A stretch of DNA of 64,000 bases from Antribacter soli. GTDB lineage: Bacteria; Actinomycetota; Actinomycetes; Actinomycetales; Cellulomonadaceae. The notes under the pieces are model-generated. The model did not search any database. It was not told the origin of the DNA and saw only the letters and a list, made by a program, of their open reading frames with translations. The stretch is taken from positions 27,841-91,840 of the forward strand of contig NZ_JAKGSG010000018.1 in the NCBI RefSeq assembly GCF_021568775.1. The letters are read 5' to 3'. Of the stretch, positions 8,684 through 20,431 are shown one piece after another. Each line of letters opens with the position of its first letter. The stretch's first letter is position 1. Both the position numbers and the translations under genes were made by a program.

Positions 8684-9988
8684 ATGGCAAGGAAGCACAT
8701 CGCCGCCGTGGGCGCGGCCACGGCTCTGACCCTGACCGCGTGCGGGAGCGGTGGCTCCGGGGACGCGAGCGAGGGGATCGACGGCACGCCTTCCGGAGAG
8801 ATCACCGTCATCACCCAGCGCACCGACATCGTCGACACGGTCTTCCAGGACTACAAGGCCGAGTTCGAGGCGGAGTACCCCGACGTCACGGTGAACTTCG
8901 AGTCCATGACGGACTACGAGGGCGAGATCGCGACGCGCATGAACACCGAGGACTACGGCGACGTCCTCCTCATGCCGAACAGTGTCGACCCCGACGAGTT
9001 CGCGACCTACTTCGAGCCGCTGGGCAGCGTCGAGGACCTGAGCCAGAAGTACAAGCTCGTCGAGGAGAAGGCGTACGAGGGGCAGGTCTACGGCATCTCC
9101 ATCACGGTCAACACCCAGGGCCTGGTCTACAACAAGGTGGTCTGGGCGGAGGCCGGCATCGAGGACCTGCCGACCACGCCGGAGGAGTTCCTCGAGGACC
9201 TCCAGGCCATCAAGGAGACCACCGACGCGGTCCCGTACTACACGAACTACGCCGACGGCTGGCCGCTGAGCCAGTGGGACGGCAACCGCGGCGTGATGGG
9301 CGACCCGGACTACGCGAACACGCAGGTGGCGTACTCCGACACCCCGTGGGCGCAGGACGAGTGGCACGGCATCTCCGACGGCTTGCTCTTCGACGTCGTC
9401 GCGAACGGCCTCTCCGAGGAAGACCCGACCACGACGAACTGGGAGGAGTCGAAGACGCTCCTCGGCACCGGCGAGATCGCCACCATGCTGCTCGGCTCGT
9501 GGGCCATCACCCAGATGCAGCAGGCCGCCGAGGACGCCGGCGCCTCCGCCGAGGACATCGGCTACATGCCGTTCCCGTACCAGGTGGACGGGAAGTTCCA
9601 CGCACAGATCTCGGGCGACTACAAGAACGCCATCAACGTGCACAGCGAGCACAAGGCCGCCGCATGGGCCTGGATCCAGTGGTTCGCCGAGAAGTCGGAC
9701 TACGCCTACGACGAGGGCGGCATCTCCCCGCTGGTCGACGGCCCGACGCCCACGACGCTGGGCGACTTCGACGCGGCCGGCGTCGAGTACGTCCAGATGA
9801 ACCCGGCGCCCGCCGGCAAGGAGGCGTACGAGTCCTCGGTCGTCAACGAGTCCGAGATCGACCTCTACGGCAACATCTACCGCCAGGAGCTCGTGGACAT
9901 CGCCCGCGGCGCGGCGGACGGCGACAAGGAGTCGTTCTTCGCCGAGCTCGACGAGCGGTGGGCAGCCGCCCGCGAGTCGGTGGGCTGA
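8684..9988 (+). CDS. sugar ABC transporter substrate-binding lipoprotein
   Basis: 434 residues. Lipoprotein signal with lipobox TLTAC (Cys about residue 20) and a Gly/Ser linker, then a family-1 extracellular solute-binding fold (ITVITQRTDIVDTVFQDYKA, YPDVTVNFE, TNYADGWPLSQWDG, GEIATMLLGSWAITQM). It is anchored outside the membrane and delivers an oligosaccharide to the two permeases that follow. SD-like GAGTGAGACCGAG precedes ATG. No ATPase gene is present in the cluster. Such carbohydrate importers commonly share a distant MsiK-type ATPase. Substrate unknown; the neighbouring alpha-glucan genes make a maltodextrin- or trehalose-like sugar plausible. Confidence 0.9.
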   Translation: MARKHIAAVGAATALTLTACGSGGSGDASEGIDGTPSGEITVITQRTDIVDTVFQDYKAEFEAEYPDVTVNFESMTDYEGEIATRMNTEDYGDVLLMPNSVDPDEFATYFEPLGSVEDLSQKYKLVEEKAYEGQVYGISITVNTQGLVYNKVVWAEAGIEDLPTTPEEFLEDLQAIKETTDAVPYYTNYADGWPLSQWDGNRGVMGDPDYANTQVAYSDTPWAQDEWHGISDGLLFDVVANGLSEEDPTTTNWEESKTLLGTGEIATMLLGSWAITQMQQAAEDAGASAEDIGYMPFPYQVDGKFHAQISGDYKNAINVHSEHKAAAWAWIQWFAEKSDYAYDEGGISPLVDGPTPTTLGDFDAAGVEYVQMNPAPAGKEAYESSVVNESEIDLYGNIYRQELVDIARGAADGDKESFFAELDERWAAARESVG

Positions 9989-10068
9989 CCTCTTCGCACA
10001 CCGTTCCCGGGGGCGGCCGGACGACGCCGTCCGACCGCCCCCCGGGAACCCATGAAAGGAGGCTGCCC

Positions 10069-10995
10069 ATGGCGGCAGCGGTCGCGACGACGCCGACCAC
10101 GACACCCACGGCAGCACCCGGCCGCGCTCGGTCGCACAGGGGCTGGCGCGCCACCCCTTGGCTCTTCCTGCTCGTCCCCCTCGGCCTGCTCGTGCTCTTC
10201 ACGTACGTGCCGGTCGCCAACATGGTCTGGTACAGCTTCACGGACTGGGACGGCCTGGGCGAGATGGAGCCCGTGGGCCTGGCGAACTACGTCCGCGTCT
10301 TCACCGACGAGACGTACGTCCAGGTCTTCCTCGTCAGCCTGTACTACCTCGTCGGCGCGGCGGTCCAGCTCGTGCTCGCCCTGTACTTCGCGACGCTGCT
10401 GAGCTTCAGGACCAGGTTCCGCAACCTGTTCAAGGGCCTGATCTTCTTCCCGTACCTGATCAACGGGGTCGCGATCAGCCTGGTCTTCCTGTACTTCCTC
10501 CGGCCCGGCGGCACGCTCGACGCCGTGCTCGTGCTCTTCGGGGTGAGCGAGCCCGCGCAGTGGCTCGGTGACCCGGGCATCGTCAACGTGTCGCTCGCCG
10601 CGACCTCCGTGTGGCGGTACATGGGGCTCAACTTCGTGCTCTTCCTCGGCGCGATCCAGTCCATCCCGAGCGAGCTCTACGAGGCCGCCGACATCGACGG
10701 CGCAACCTCGTGGGACACGTTCCGGTTCATCATCGCGCCCGGCATCCGGCGTGTGGTGGGGTTGTCGGCGATCCTGGCGATCTCCGGCTCGCTCTCCGCG
10801 TTCGAGATCCCGTTCATCATGCTGGACGGCGCGAACGGCTCCACGACCTTCGTGATCCAGACCGTGCACACGGCGTTCGAGTTCCACAAGGTCGGCCTCG
10901 CCTCGGCCATGGCCGTCGTGCTGCTGCTCATCGTCCTGGCGGTCACGTGGGTCCAGCGCGCCCTGTTCCCCGACGAGAAGGTCGACCTGGCATGA
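10069..10995 (+). CDS. sugar ABC transporter permease (MalF type)
   Basis: 308 residues, six predicted membrane spans after a Thr/Pro-rich cytoplasmic N-terminus. The coupling (EAA) loop reads EAADIDGATSWDTFRFIIAP near residue 205 and would contact the ATPase. Start: ATG at 10069 with AAAGGAGG 6 nt upstream. The stop overlaps the ATG of the next permease (ATGA). Member of the binding protein-permease-permease operon under the LacI-type regulator. Confidence 0.92.
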   Translation: MAAAVATTPTTTPTAAPGRARSHRGWRATPWLFLLVPLGLLVLFTYVPVANMVWYSFTDWDGLGEMEPVGLANYVRVFTDETYVQVFLVSLYYLVGAAVQLVLALYFATLLSFRTRFRNLFKGLIFFPYLINGVAISLVFLYFLRPGGTLDAVLVLFGVSEPAQWLGDPGIVNVSLAATSVWRYMGLNFVLFLGAIQSIPSELYEAADIDGATSWDTFRFIIAPGIRRVVGLSAILAISGSLSAFEIPFIMLDGANGSTTFVIQTVHTAFEFHKVGLASAMAVVLLLIVLAVTWVQRALFPDEKVDLA

Positions 10996-11858
10996 CCGTG
11001 AACGTCCGCCGCACCGTGCGGTCCCTGTCGCCCGTCCTCGAGCCCGTCGGCGTGATCCTCAAGTACGCGAGCCTGCTCGTCGCCTCCGCTGTGGCCCTGC
11101 TGCCGCTCGTGACGGTGTTCCTCGCCGGTTTCAAGACGAAGCAGGAGTTCGCCACCACGGCTCCGCTCGACGTGCCGCAGGACTGGTTCAACGTCGAGAA
11201 CTACGTCACCGCCTTCACGCAGGGCCGGCTCCTGCAGGGCTTCGTCAACACGTCGATCATCCTCGTCGTGTCCCTGGTCGGCACCATCCTCATCGGGTCC
11301 ATGGCGGCCTACGCGATCGACCGCTTCGACTTCCGGGGCAAGGGCCTCGTGCTCGGGGCGTTCCTCGTGGCGACGCTCGTGCCCGGGGTCACCACCCAGG
11401 TCGCCACCTTCCAGGTCGTCAACGGCCTGGGCCTGTTCAACACCCGCGCGGCCGCGATCGTGCTCTTCATGGGCACGGACATCATCTCGATCTACATCTT
11501 CTGGCAGTTCCTGCAGTCGATCCCGAAGTCGCTCGACGAGGCGGCGATGCTCGACGGCGCAAACCGCTTCACGATCTACGCGCGGATCATCTTCCCGCTG
11601 CTGAAGCCGGCCATCGCGACGGTGGTGATCATCAAGGGAATCGGCATCTACAACGAGTACTACATCCCGTACCTGTACATGCCGAAGCAGGACCTGGGCG
11701 TGGTGTCCACCGCGCTGTTCCGGTTCCAGGGGCCCTTCGGCGCGCAGTGGGAGGTGATCTGCGCGGGCGCGATGCTCGTCATCCTGCCGACGCTCTTCGC
11801 GTTCCTCTTCCTGCAGCGGTTCATCTACAGCGGCCTGACCCAGGGGGCGACCAAGTGA
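10992..11858 (+). CDS. sugar ABC transporter permease (MalG type)
   Basis: 288 residues, six predicted spans. The EAA loop is DEAAMLDGANRFTIYARIIF near residue 180. It pairs with the preceding MalF-type subunit to form the membrane channel. Start at the ATGA overlap with the previous gene. The stop codon lies in a 16-bp perfect palindrome at 11856-11871, only 21 nt from the end of the convergent maltokinase gene. Confidence 0.92.
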   Translation: MTVNVRRTVRSLSPVLEPVGVILKYASLLVASAVALLPLVTVFLAGFKTKQEFATTAPLDVPQDWFNVENYVTAFTQGRLLQGFVNTSIILVVSLVGTILIGSMAAYAIDRFDFRGKGLVLGAFLVATLVPGVTTQVATFQVVNGLGLFNTRAAAIVLFMGTDIISIYIFWQFLQSIPKSLDEAAMLDGANRFTIYARIIFPLLKPAIATVVIIKGIGIYNEYYIPYLYMPKQDLGVVSTALFRFQGPFGAQWEVICAGAMLVILPTLFAFLFLQRFIYSGLTQGATK

Positions 11859-11871
11859 CCGACGTCGGTCA
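11856..11871. repeat. 16-bp perfect palindrome at convergent gene ends
   Basis: TGACCGACGTCGGTCA spans the stop codon of the MalG-type permease and sits in the 21-nt gap to maltokinase. It is loopless, so a classical terminator hairpin would have to open at least four bases. A protein-binding site or chance are alternatives. Confidence 0.4.
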
Positions 11872-11879
11872 CCCCCGCG

Positions 11880-13483
11880 TCAGCCGAGCACGCGAGCGAC
11901 GGCCGCCAGCGGGATCCGCGCCCACCCGGGGCGGTGCCGGGTCTCGTACACGACCTCGTACAGGGCCTTGTCGAGCACGAGGGCGCGCAGCAGGGCGTCG
12001 GTCGTCGCCAGGTCCAGGCCCGACGTGTCCGACGCCGGAGCCTCGCCCGGGTGCACCTGCGCTCGTTCCTCGGCCCCCGCCCTCTCCTGCGCTTCGCGGT
12101 AACCCTCTGTGTCTTCTGGTCGGGTCACCGCTGCGCTCCGGGCCGGGCGGGTCCCTCGTTCCTCGGCCCCCGCCCTCTCCTGCGCTTCGCGGTAACCCTC
12201 TGTGTCTTCTGGTCGGGTCACCGCTGCGCTCCGGGCCGGGCGGGTGCCTCGTTCCTCGGCCCCCGCCCTCTCCTGCGCTTCGCGGTAACCCTCCAGGAAC
12301 GAGAGCTGGGCGCGCTCCGGCCATTCCGGGTCCGTCGCGCCGCCCACGGCCGCCGCGTAGTCGAACGAGCGCAGCATCCCCGCGACGTCGCGCAGCGGCA
12401 GGTCCGGCGCCGTGCGCTCGGCGACCGGTCGCTGGGGCTCGCCCTCGAAGTCGAGCACCTTCCAGCCGTCCCGCCCGTACAGGGCCTGTCCGAGGTGCAG
12501 GTCGCCGTGGATCGCCTGGAGGCTGACGCCACGCTCGGACGCCGCGAGGCGCTCGCGCACCTCGTCGAACAGCGCGGTCGCGCCCGCGCGGTACGGGGCC
12601 AGCTCCCGGACGTCGGCGAACGCCTCGGCCGCGCGGCGCCGCAGCACGCCCACGAACGCGGCCGGCTCCAGCACCTGGCCCGCCGGGAGGGCGACGCGCA
12701 GGACCGCGTGCAGCTGCGCCACCACGGCGCCCAGCTCTGCCGCGCGCTCGCCGAAGTCCTCGTCGCGGCGGGCGTAGTCGCACGCCAGCTCGAAGCCGTC
12801 GTGGGCGTCCGCGACGAGCGCGGACATGACGCCCAGGTGAGCGAGCAGGGTGCCGGCCGGGACCGGGCCGCCGGACGGCGCGGGTAGGTCGACCGCGCCC
12901 AGGAACCGCGGCACGCCGTCCCAGCCGGCCCGCGTCAGCGCCTCGGGGATCGTGACGTCCGGGTGCGGGCCGAGCGCGACGGTCCGCAGGATCTTGAGCA
13001 TCGCCCCGCTGCCGAAGGCCGGCACGACCACCGACGTGTTGGACTGCTCGCCGCCCAGCGCCCGGGCGCCGTCGAGCGCGTCCTCGCTGACGTCGCCCGC
13101 GGCGGCCCGCAGGTAGGCGAGCCAGCAGGCGGGGTGCGCACCGCCGTCGTACACCTCGACCATGCCCGACGACATGGTGACCGTCCCCACGAGGCCGGGC
13201 GTGTCCTCCGGCGGCTCCGCGGTGGGGGTGAGCACGAGCGGGACCTGCACGACCAGGGCCTCGTCGCCGCCCGGTAGGCCGGGTCCCTCGAGGCGCAGCA
13301 GCGGCACCACCACCTCCGGGGCGTGCGGGAACGTCACCGTGAGCCACGGGACGTTCCGCACTCCCTCGCCCGGCACGGGATACCACCGGCGGCCCGGGAG
13401 CCAGCGGTCGAGGAGGTGCAGGACCCCGGCCGGCAGGTGCCCCGCACCGGGGGTCACGATCACATGGGCTTGCGTCGTCTGGT

Positions 13484-13487
<4 letters not shown>
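11880..13487 (-). CDS. mak: maltokinase with internal 31-residue repeat insertion
   Basis: 535 residues. It phosphorylates maltose to maltose-1-phosphate for GlgE (Pep2/maltokinase family). The kinase-like catalytic segment [16 protein letters not shown] is near residue 326 and the metal-binding DFEGEP near 347. The C-terminal signature [20 protein letters not shown] is intact. Mycobacterial homologues are about 455 residues. The extra length comes from a tandem repeat at about residues 399-475 ([20 protein letters not shown]..., two full 31-residue units plus a partial third). It sits in the helical C-lobe just before the last conserved block. Start: GTG at 13487 with GGAGG upstream, overlapping the treS stop by 4 nt. 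Function strong; whether the repeat is tolerated as a surface loop is inferred. Confidence 0.9.
12062..12293. repeat. 93-bp in-frame tandem repeat inside maltokinase gene
   Basis: A 46-nt core beginning CTCGTTCCTCGGCCCCCGCC recurs at 12062, 12155 and 12248, so the period is exactly 93 bp. Two complete units are followed by a partial unit of about 46 nt. The block GTGCCTCGTTCCTCGGCCC at the third copy is shared with an intergenic repeat at 62624. Both have a period divisible by three. Confidence 0.9.
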
Positions 13488-15351
<1,864 letters not shown>

Positions 15352-15355
<4 letters not shown>

Positions 15356-17487
15356 GCGTGACCCACCTGCACGACGTGGGCCACCTGCGCGCGGGGGTCG
15401 AGGCGGACGAACGGGTGCGCCCCCCACCCGTAGGTGTCGCCCGAGAGCAGGTCGTGGGCCACGTAGAACGCCGAGCTGTCATCGCCCGCGGGGGCCGAGA
15501 GGCCCAGGGCGGAAAGGTCCAGGTGCACGATCGACTCCTGTGTGTTCCAGGGATCCAGGTTCACCACGACCACGATCACGTCGTCGTGACGGGGACGCAA
15601 CGGACCGCCCCCTGCACTTATGGTGAGGCCGGACGAACCGTTTCGCGCGGCAGACGCGCGGCGTGCCGGGGCACGGGTCGCGGCGGGTTTCGCCGGGGGC
15701 AGGTGCTCCGCCGCGACGCGCCGCGAGAATGCGATGACCTGGTCGTTCGTCGTCGGGTGGATCGTGAGGTTCCGAAGCTGCTGCAGCGCCGGGTGCGCTC
15801 GCCGGATCTCGTTGAGCACGCCGAGCAGGCGGGCGATGCCGAGCTTGTCGGCGACGGCCCAGTCGCGCGGCTTGTACTCGTACTTCTCGTTGTCGATCTG
15901 CTCCTCGACGCCCGGGCGGGGCACGTTCTCGACGAGCTCGTACCCGGAGTAGACGCCCCACGTCGGCGAGCCCGTCGCCGCCAGCACGGCTCGGACGGCG
16001 AAGCCCGCCACGCCGCCCTGCTGGAGGTACGGCGGCAGGATGTCGTGCGTCGTGGGCCAGAAGCTCGGCCGCATGACGGAGCCGAGCGGCCCGCTGACCT
16101 CGGCCAGGTACTCCTCGAGCTCCTGCTTCGTGTTGCGCCACGTGAAGTAGGTGTACGACTGGTGGAAGCCGATGCGGGCGAGCGTCTTCATCATGGCCGG
16201 CTTGGTGAAGGCCTCCGACAGGAAGATCACCTCGGGGTTGGTGGCGTGCACCTGCGCGAGCAGCCACTCCCAGAAGCTCAGCGGCTTGGTGTGGGGGTTG
16301 TCGACGCGGAACAGCGTCACGCCGCGGTCGATCCAGGTCCTGATGACGTCCAGGACTGCCGATCGCAGGCCCTCGGGGTCGGTGTCGAAGCTCAGCGGGT
16401 AGATGTCCTGGTACTTCTTCGGCGGGTTCTCCGCGTACGCGATGCTGCCGTCCGCGCGGATCACGAACCACTCCGGGTGCTCCTTCACCCACGGGTGGTC
16501 GGGGGAGCACTGCAGCGCGATGTCGAGCGCCACCTCCAGGCCGTTGTCCCGGGCCGTCGCGACGAACGCCCGGAAGTCCTCCTCCGTGCCCAGGTCGGGG
16601 TGGATCGCGTCGTGCCCCCCGTCCGGCGAGCCGATCGCGTAGGGACTGCCCGGGTCGCCCGGCGCCGCGTCGAGCGTGTTGTTGCGGCCTTTCCGGAACG
16701 TCGTGCCGATCGGCGAGACCGGGGTCAGGTAGACGACGTCGAAGCCCATCGCGGCGATCGCCGGGAGGCGCTTGCTCGCCGTCGTGAACGTGCCCGAGAC
16801 CCACGTGCCGTCCTTGCGCCGGTAGGCCCCCTCGGAGCGGGGGAAGATCTCGTACCACGCACCCGCCAGCGCCAGTGGGCGGTGCACCCGCAGGGGGTAG
16901 GGGGCCGACGCCGTCACCAGGTCTCGCAGCGGGGCGCGACCCAGGGCGGCGCGCACCTCGCGCGACGTCGCCGCGGCCAGGCGGGCCTCGGCCGGGCGCC
17001 GCGCGTCGCGGAGCGCCAGCAGTGCGTCCGTGAGCACCCGCGCGTCCCGCGCGCTGCGCCGGGCCGCGACGATCCCGTCCGACGGCGCGGTGCAGATGCG
17101 CGCGAACAGGCGCTCACCCTCGGCGAGCATCAGGTCGACGTCGATGCCCGCACCGATCTTGATGATGGCGTCGTGCGCCCACGTGGCGAACGGGTCGCTC
17201 CAGCCCTCGACCCGGAACGACCACTCGCCGGGCGCGTCCGGCTGGAGGAACCCGCGGAAGTGGTCGAGGCCCGGTGCGACGTCGACCATGTGGGCCCACG
17301 AGTGGTCCGTGCCGTCGGGGGCGACGAGGATCGCGGTCGCGGCCACGGCGTCGTGCCCCTCCCGGAACACTGTCGCCTCGACCGGGACGACCTCGCCGAC
17401 GACGGCCTTGGCGGGCCAGCGTCCGCCCTCGACGACGGGCGAGACCTCGATGACGGGGATCCGGCCGATGGGGGTGTGTGCGGTCAC
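15352..17487 (-). CDS. glgE: maltose-1-phosphate maltosyltransferase
   Basis: 711 residues. Transfers maltose from maltose-1-phosphate to growing alpha-1,4-glucan (GH13_3). The N-terminal domains ([21 protein letters not shown]) are followed by the barrel with [18 protein letters not shown] (nucleophile about 395), FLSEAFTKP (acid about 423), WPTTHDILP and the GlgE-specific [13 protein letters not shown]. The C-terminal beta domain carries an unusual Ala/Pro/Arg/Gly-rich insertion of about 40 residues near 590-630. Start: GTG at 17487, 7 nt after TAGCGT (minus strand, 17500-17495), a leaderless arrangement. A GTG three codons upstream would overlap that box. First gene of glgE-treS-mak and divergent from glgP. 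Confidence 0.93.
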
Positions 17488-17608
17488 CCTGACCACGCTA
17501 CCGAGAGTCGGGGCCCACTTGCGCGCGGGCCTGCCGCGCGTCGGCTATCCGCGAGCGGCTCGTGTCGCAGATGTGTGTCCGCTCCGCCGAGTGCGTAGTC
17601 TTCGGTGC

Positions 17609-20194
17609 GTGAAGGCGATCCGACGATTTACCGTCCGTACCGTCCTCCCGGGCGAGCTCGACGCGCTCGACGAGCTCGCGCAGAACCTGCGATGGTCCTG
17701 GCACGCCCCGACGCGTGAGCTCTTCGCCAGCATCGACCCCGAGCTCTGGGCGGACGTCAGGGGCGACCCCGTGGCGCTCGTCGCCGCCCTCGGCGCCGAG
17801 CGGCTCGCGGCGCTCGCGGCCGACGAGGCGTTCGTGAGCCGGGTTCGCGCAGCCTCTGAGGATCTCGCGCGATACCTGTACGCCCCGCGGTGGTACCAGG
17901 AGCGCGTCTCGTCGTCGGGCGCCGCGCTGCCCGAGGCGATCGCCTACTTCTCGCCGGAGTTCGGCATCACGTCCGTGCTGCCGCAGTACTCGGGCGGCCT
18001 CGGCATCCTCGCCGGCGACCACCTCAAGAGCGCGTCCGACCTCGGCGTCCCGATCGTCGGCGTGGGCCTGCTGTACGGGGCAGGCTACTTCCGCCAGGCC
18101 CTGACGCGGGACGGCTGGCAGGTCGAGTCCTACCCGCTGCTCGACCCCGACGGCATGCCGCTGGCGATCCTGCGCGAGGAGGACGGCACGCCCGCGGAGA
18201 TCTCGCTCGCGCTGCCGGGCGGCCGCCGGCTGCTCGCGCACGTCTGGGTCGCGGCGGTCGGCCGCGTGCCGCTGCTCCTGCTCGACTCGAACGTGCCCGG
18301 CAACGACGAGCAGGCGCGCAAGGTGACGGACCGTCTCTACGGCGGCGGTGGCGAGCACCGCCTCCAGCAGGAGCTCCTGCTGGGCGTCGGCGGCGTGCGT
18401 GCCCTGCGTGCGTGGTCGCGCCTGACGGGCGCGCCCGAGCCGGAGGTCTACCACACGAACGAGGGCCACGCAGGCTTCCTCGGCGTCGAGCGGATCCGCG
18501 AGCTGGTGGCGTCCGGCCTGTCCCCGGCCGAGGCGCTCGAGGCCGTGCGCGCGGCGACCGTCTTCACGACGCACACCCCGGTGCCCGCCGGCATCGACCG
18601 GTTCCCCCGCGAGCTCGTCTCTCAGTACTTCGGCGGCGACAACGCCATGGAGGGCGTGCCTCTGGACCGGGTGCTCGCGCTCGGCGCGGAGGACTACGAG
18701 GGCGGCGACCCGACGGTCTTCAACATGGCCGTGATGGGCCTGCGCTTCGGCGGCCGGGCCAACGGGGTCTCGCTGCTGCACGGACAGGTCTCCCGCGAGA
18801 TGTTCGAGGGGCTGTGGCCGGGCTTCGACTCGCGCGAGGTGCCGATCGCCTCCGTCACGAACGGCGTGCACTCGCCGACGTGGGTGGCGCCGCGGCTCGC
18901 CGCCGTCGAGGCGGACCGGCTCGGCCTCGACCAGCTCAGCGCGGCGGAGGCTTCGAGCGGCTGGCTCGACCCGTCCCGGGTGACCGATGCCGAGCTGTGG
19001 GCCCTGCGGTCCGAGATGCGCGGGGAGCTCGTCGCCGAGGCGCGCAGGCGGCTGTACACGTCGTGGCGCGAGAGGGGCGCGTCCCCGGCCGAGCTGGGCT
19101 GGGTCGAGGAGGCGCTGTCGCCCGACGTCCTGACGATCGGCTTCGCGCGCCGCGTGCCCACGTACAAGCGGCTCACGCTCATGCTGCGGGACCCGGAGCG
19201 GCTCAAGGCCCTGCTGCTGCACCCGGAGCGCCCGGTCCAGCTCGTGGTGGCCGGCAAGTCGCACCCGGCCGACGACCAGGGCAAGCGGCTCATCCAGCAG
19301 CTCGTCCGGTTCACCGACGACCCGGCCGTGCGGCACCGGATCGTCTTCCTGCCCAACTACGACATCGGCATGGCGCTGTCCCTCTACCCGGGCTGCGACG
19401 TGTGGCTGAACAACCCGCTGCGGCCGCTGGAGGCCTCCGGCACGTCCGGCATGAAGAGCGCGCTCAACGGCGGCCTCAACCTGTCGATCGAGGACGGCTG
19501 GTGGGCCGAGTGGTACGACGGCGAGAACGGCTGGGGCATCCCCACGGCCGACGGCGTCGCGGACCCTGACCGCCGCGACGACCTCGAGGCGGCCGCGCTC
19601 TACGACCTCGTCGAGTTGCAGGTGGCGCCGCGGTTCTACGACCGCGGGGCAGACGGCGTGCCCGGCCGCTGGCTGGACATGGTGCGTCACACGCTCGCGA
19701 CCCTCGGCCCGAAGGTGCAGGCGACCCGGATGGTCGGCGAGTACGTGCACGGCCTGTACGCCCCTGCCGCGCAGGCCGGACGCGCTCTCGCGGCGGACGA
19801 CCACGTGGCGGCGCGTGAGCTGGCGAAGTGGAAGGCGCGCGTGCGCGCAGAGTGGCCCTCGGTCCGGGTGGACCACGTGGAGTCCGGCGGTATCGGAGAC
19901 GCCGCCCAGGTCGGCGACCGGCTGGCGGTCAAGGCCTACGTGTCGCTCGGGGCGCTCTCGCCGGAGGACGTGGACGTGCAGGTCGTGCACGGGCACGTGA
20001 CAGAGGCGGACGTGATCGACGAGTTCGCGGCGGAGCCGCTCGCTCTCGTCGAGTCGTACGAGGCCGGCCGCCACGCGTTCGCGGGCGAGATCGTGCTCGC
20101 GGCCTCGGGTGCGTTCGGCTACACGGTCCGGATCGTCCCGCGGCACCGTGGCCTGGGTAGCGTGGCGGAGCTGGGCCTGGTCGCGAACGCGTAG
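17609..20194 (+). CDS. glgP: alpha-glucan (glycogen) phosphorylase
   Basis: 861 residues. Releases glucose-1-phosphate from alpha-1,4-glucan; cytosolic, PLP-dependent (GT35, the actinobacterial/archaeal GlgP subfamily). Visible: the N-terminal DUF3417-type segment (LDALDELAQNLRWSWHAPTREL), the glucan-binding core (YFSPEFGITSVLPQYSGGLG, VYHTNEGHAGFLGVERIREL), and the PLP lysine in EASGTSGMKSALNGG near residue 613. Start: GTG at 17609, 7 nt after TAGTCT (17596-17601), with no Shine-Dalgarno, so probably leaderless. Divergent from glgE: synthesis and breakdown of the same polymer start from one intergenic region of about 120 nt. Confidence 0.95.
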   Translation: MKAIRRFTVRTVLPGELDALDELAQNLRWSWHAPTRELFASIDPELWADVRGDPVALVAALGAERLAALAADEAFVSRVRAASEDLARYLYAPRWYQERVSSSGAALPEAIAYFSPEFGITSVLPQYSGGLGILAGDHLKSASDLGVPIVGVGLLYGAGYFRQALTRDGWQVESYPLLDPDGMPLAILREEDGTPAEISLALPGGRRLLAHVWVAAVGRVPLLLLDSNVPGNDEQARKVTDRLYGGGGEHRLQQELLLGVGGVRALRAWSRLTGAPEPEVYHTNEGHAGFLGVERIRELVASGLSPAEALEAVRAATVFTTHTPVPAGIDRFPRELVSQYFGGDNAMEGVPLDRVLALGAEDYEGGDPTVFNMAVMGLRFGGRANGVSLLHGQVSREMFEGLWPGFDSREVPIASVTNGVHSPTWVAPRLAAVEADRLGLDQLSAAEASSGWLDPSRVTDAELWALRSEMRGELVAEARRRLYTSWRERGASPAELGWVEEALSPDVLTIGFARRVPTYKRLTLMLRDPERLKALLLHPERPVQLVVAGKSHPADDQGKRLIQQLVRFTDDPAVRHRIVFLPNYDIGMALSLYPGCDVWLNNPLRPLEASGTSGMKSALNGGLNLSIEDGWWAEWYDGENGWGIPTADGVADPDRRDDLEAAALYDLVELQVAPRFYDRGADGVPGRWLDMVRHTLATLGPKVQATRMVGEYVHGLYAPAAQAGRALAADDHVAARELAKWKARVRAEWPSVRVDHVESGGIGDAAQVGDRLAVKAYVSLGALSPEDVDVQVVHGHVTEADVIDEFAAEPLALVESYEAGRHAFAGEIVLAASGAFGYTVRIVPRHRGLGSVAELGLVANA

Positions 20195-20198
20195 GTCC

Positions 20199-20239
20199 GT
20201 CGCACCGTCCGGCCGGTCACCCCGGCCGGACGGGGCGAC
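20199..20239 (+). terminator. terminator hairpin after glgP
   Basis: A 12-bp perfect stem (20205-20216 with 20222-20233) around the loop TCACC is extended by five further pairs (GTCGC/GCGAC) after one mismatch. It begins 5 nt after the glgP stop. No U-run follows. Confidence 0.65.
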
Positions 20240-20283
20240 GACGGCGCTGGTCACCTGATCGAAACACCCCGGTGACGTGTGAC

Positions 20284-20299
20284 TGTGACGTGCGTCACA
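20284..20299. promoter_or_regulatory. perfect CRP/GlxR-type operator upstream of MHYT gene
   Basis: TGTGACGTGCGTCACA is an exact match to TGTGA-N6-TCACA, the consensus of CRP and actinobacterial GlxR. Its end lies 132 nt upstream of the MHYT start. A candidate -10 (TACGAT, about 20381) lies about 85 nt downstream, so the position would suit activation from a distance or another role. Confidence 0.6.
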
Positions 20300-20431
20300 C
20301 CGTCTGGGAACTTGCGGTAATTCGTTCCATTCCGCCTGGAAGTGCTGCATCGTCTGGTCTCGGAGTCGTACTTCCGCTCCGTACGATGACGGGCGTTCAC
20401 GCCTCGATATGCGCCATTTCAGGGGACCACC

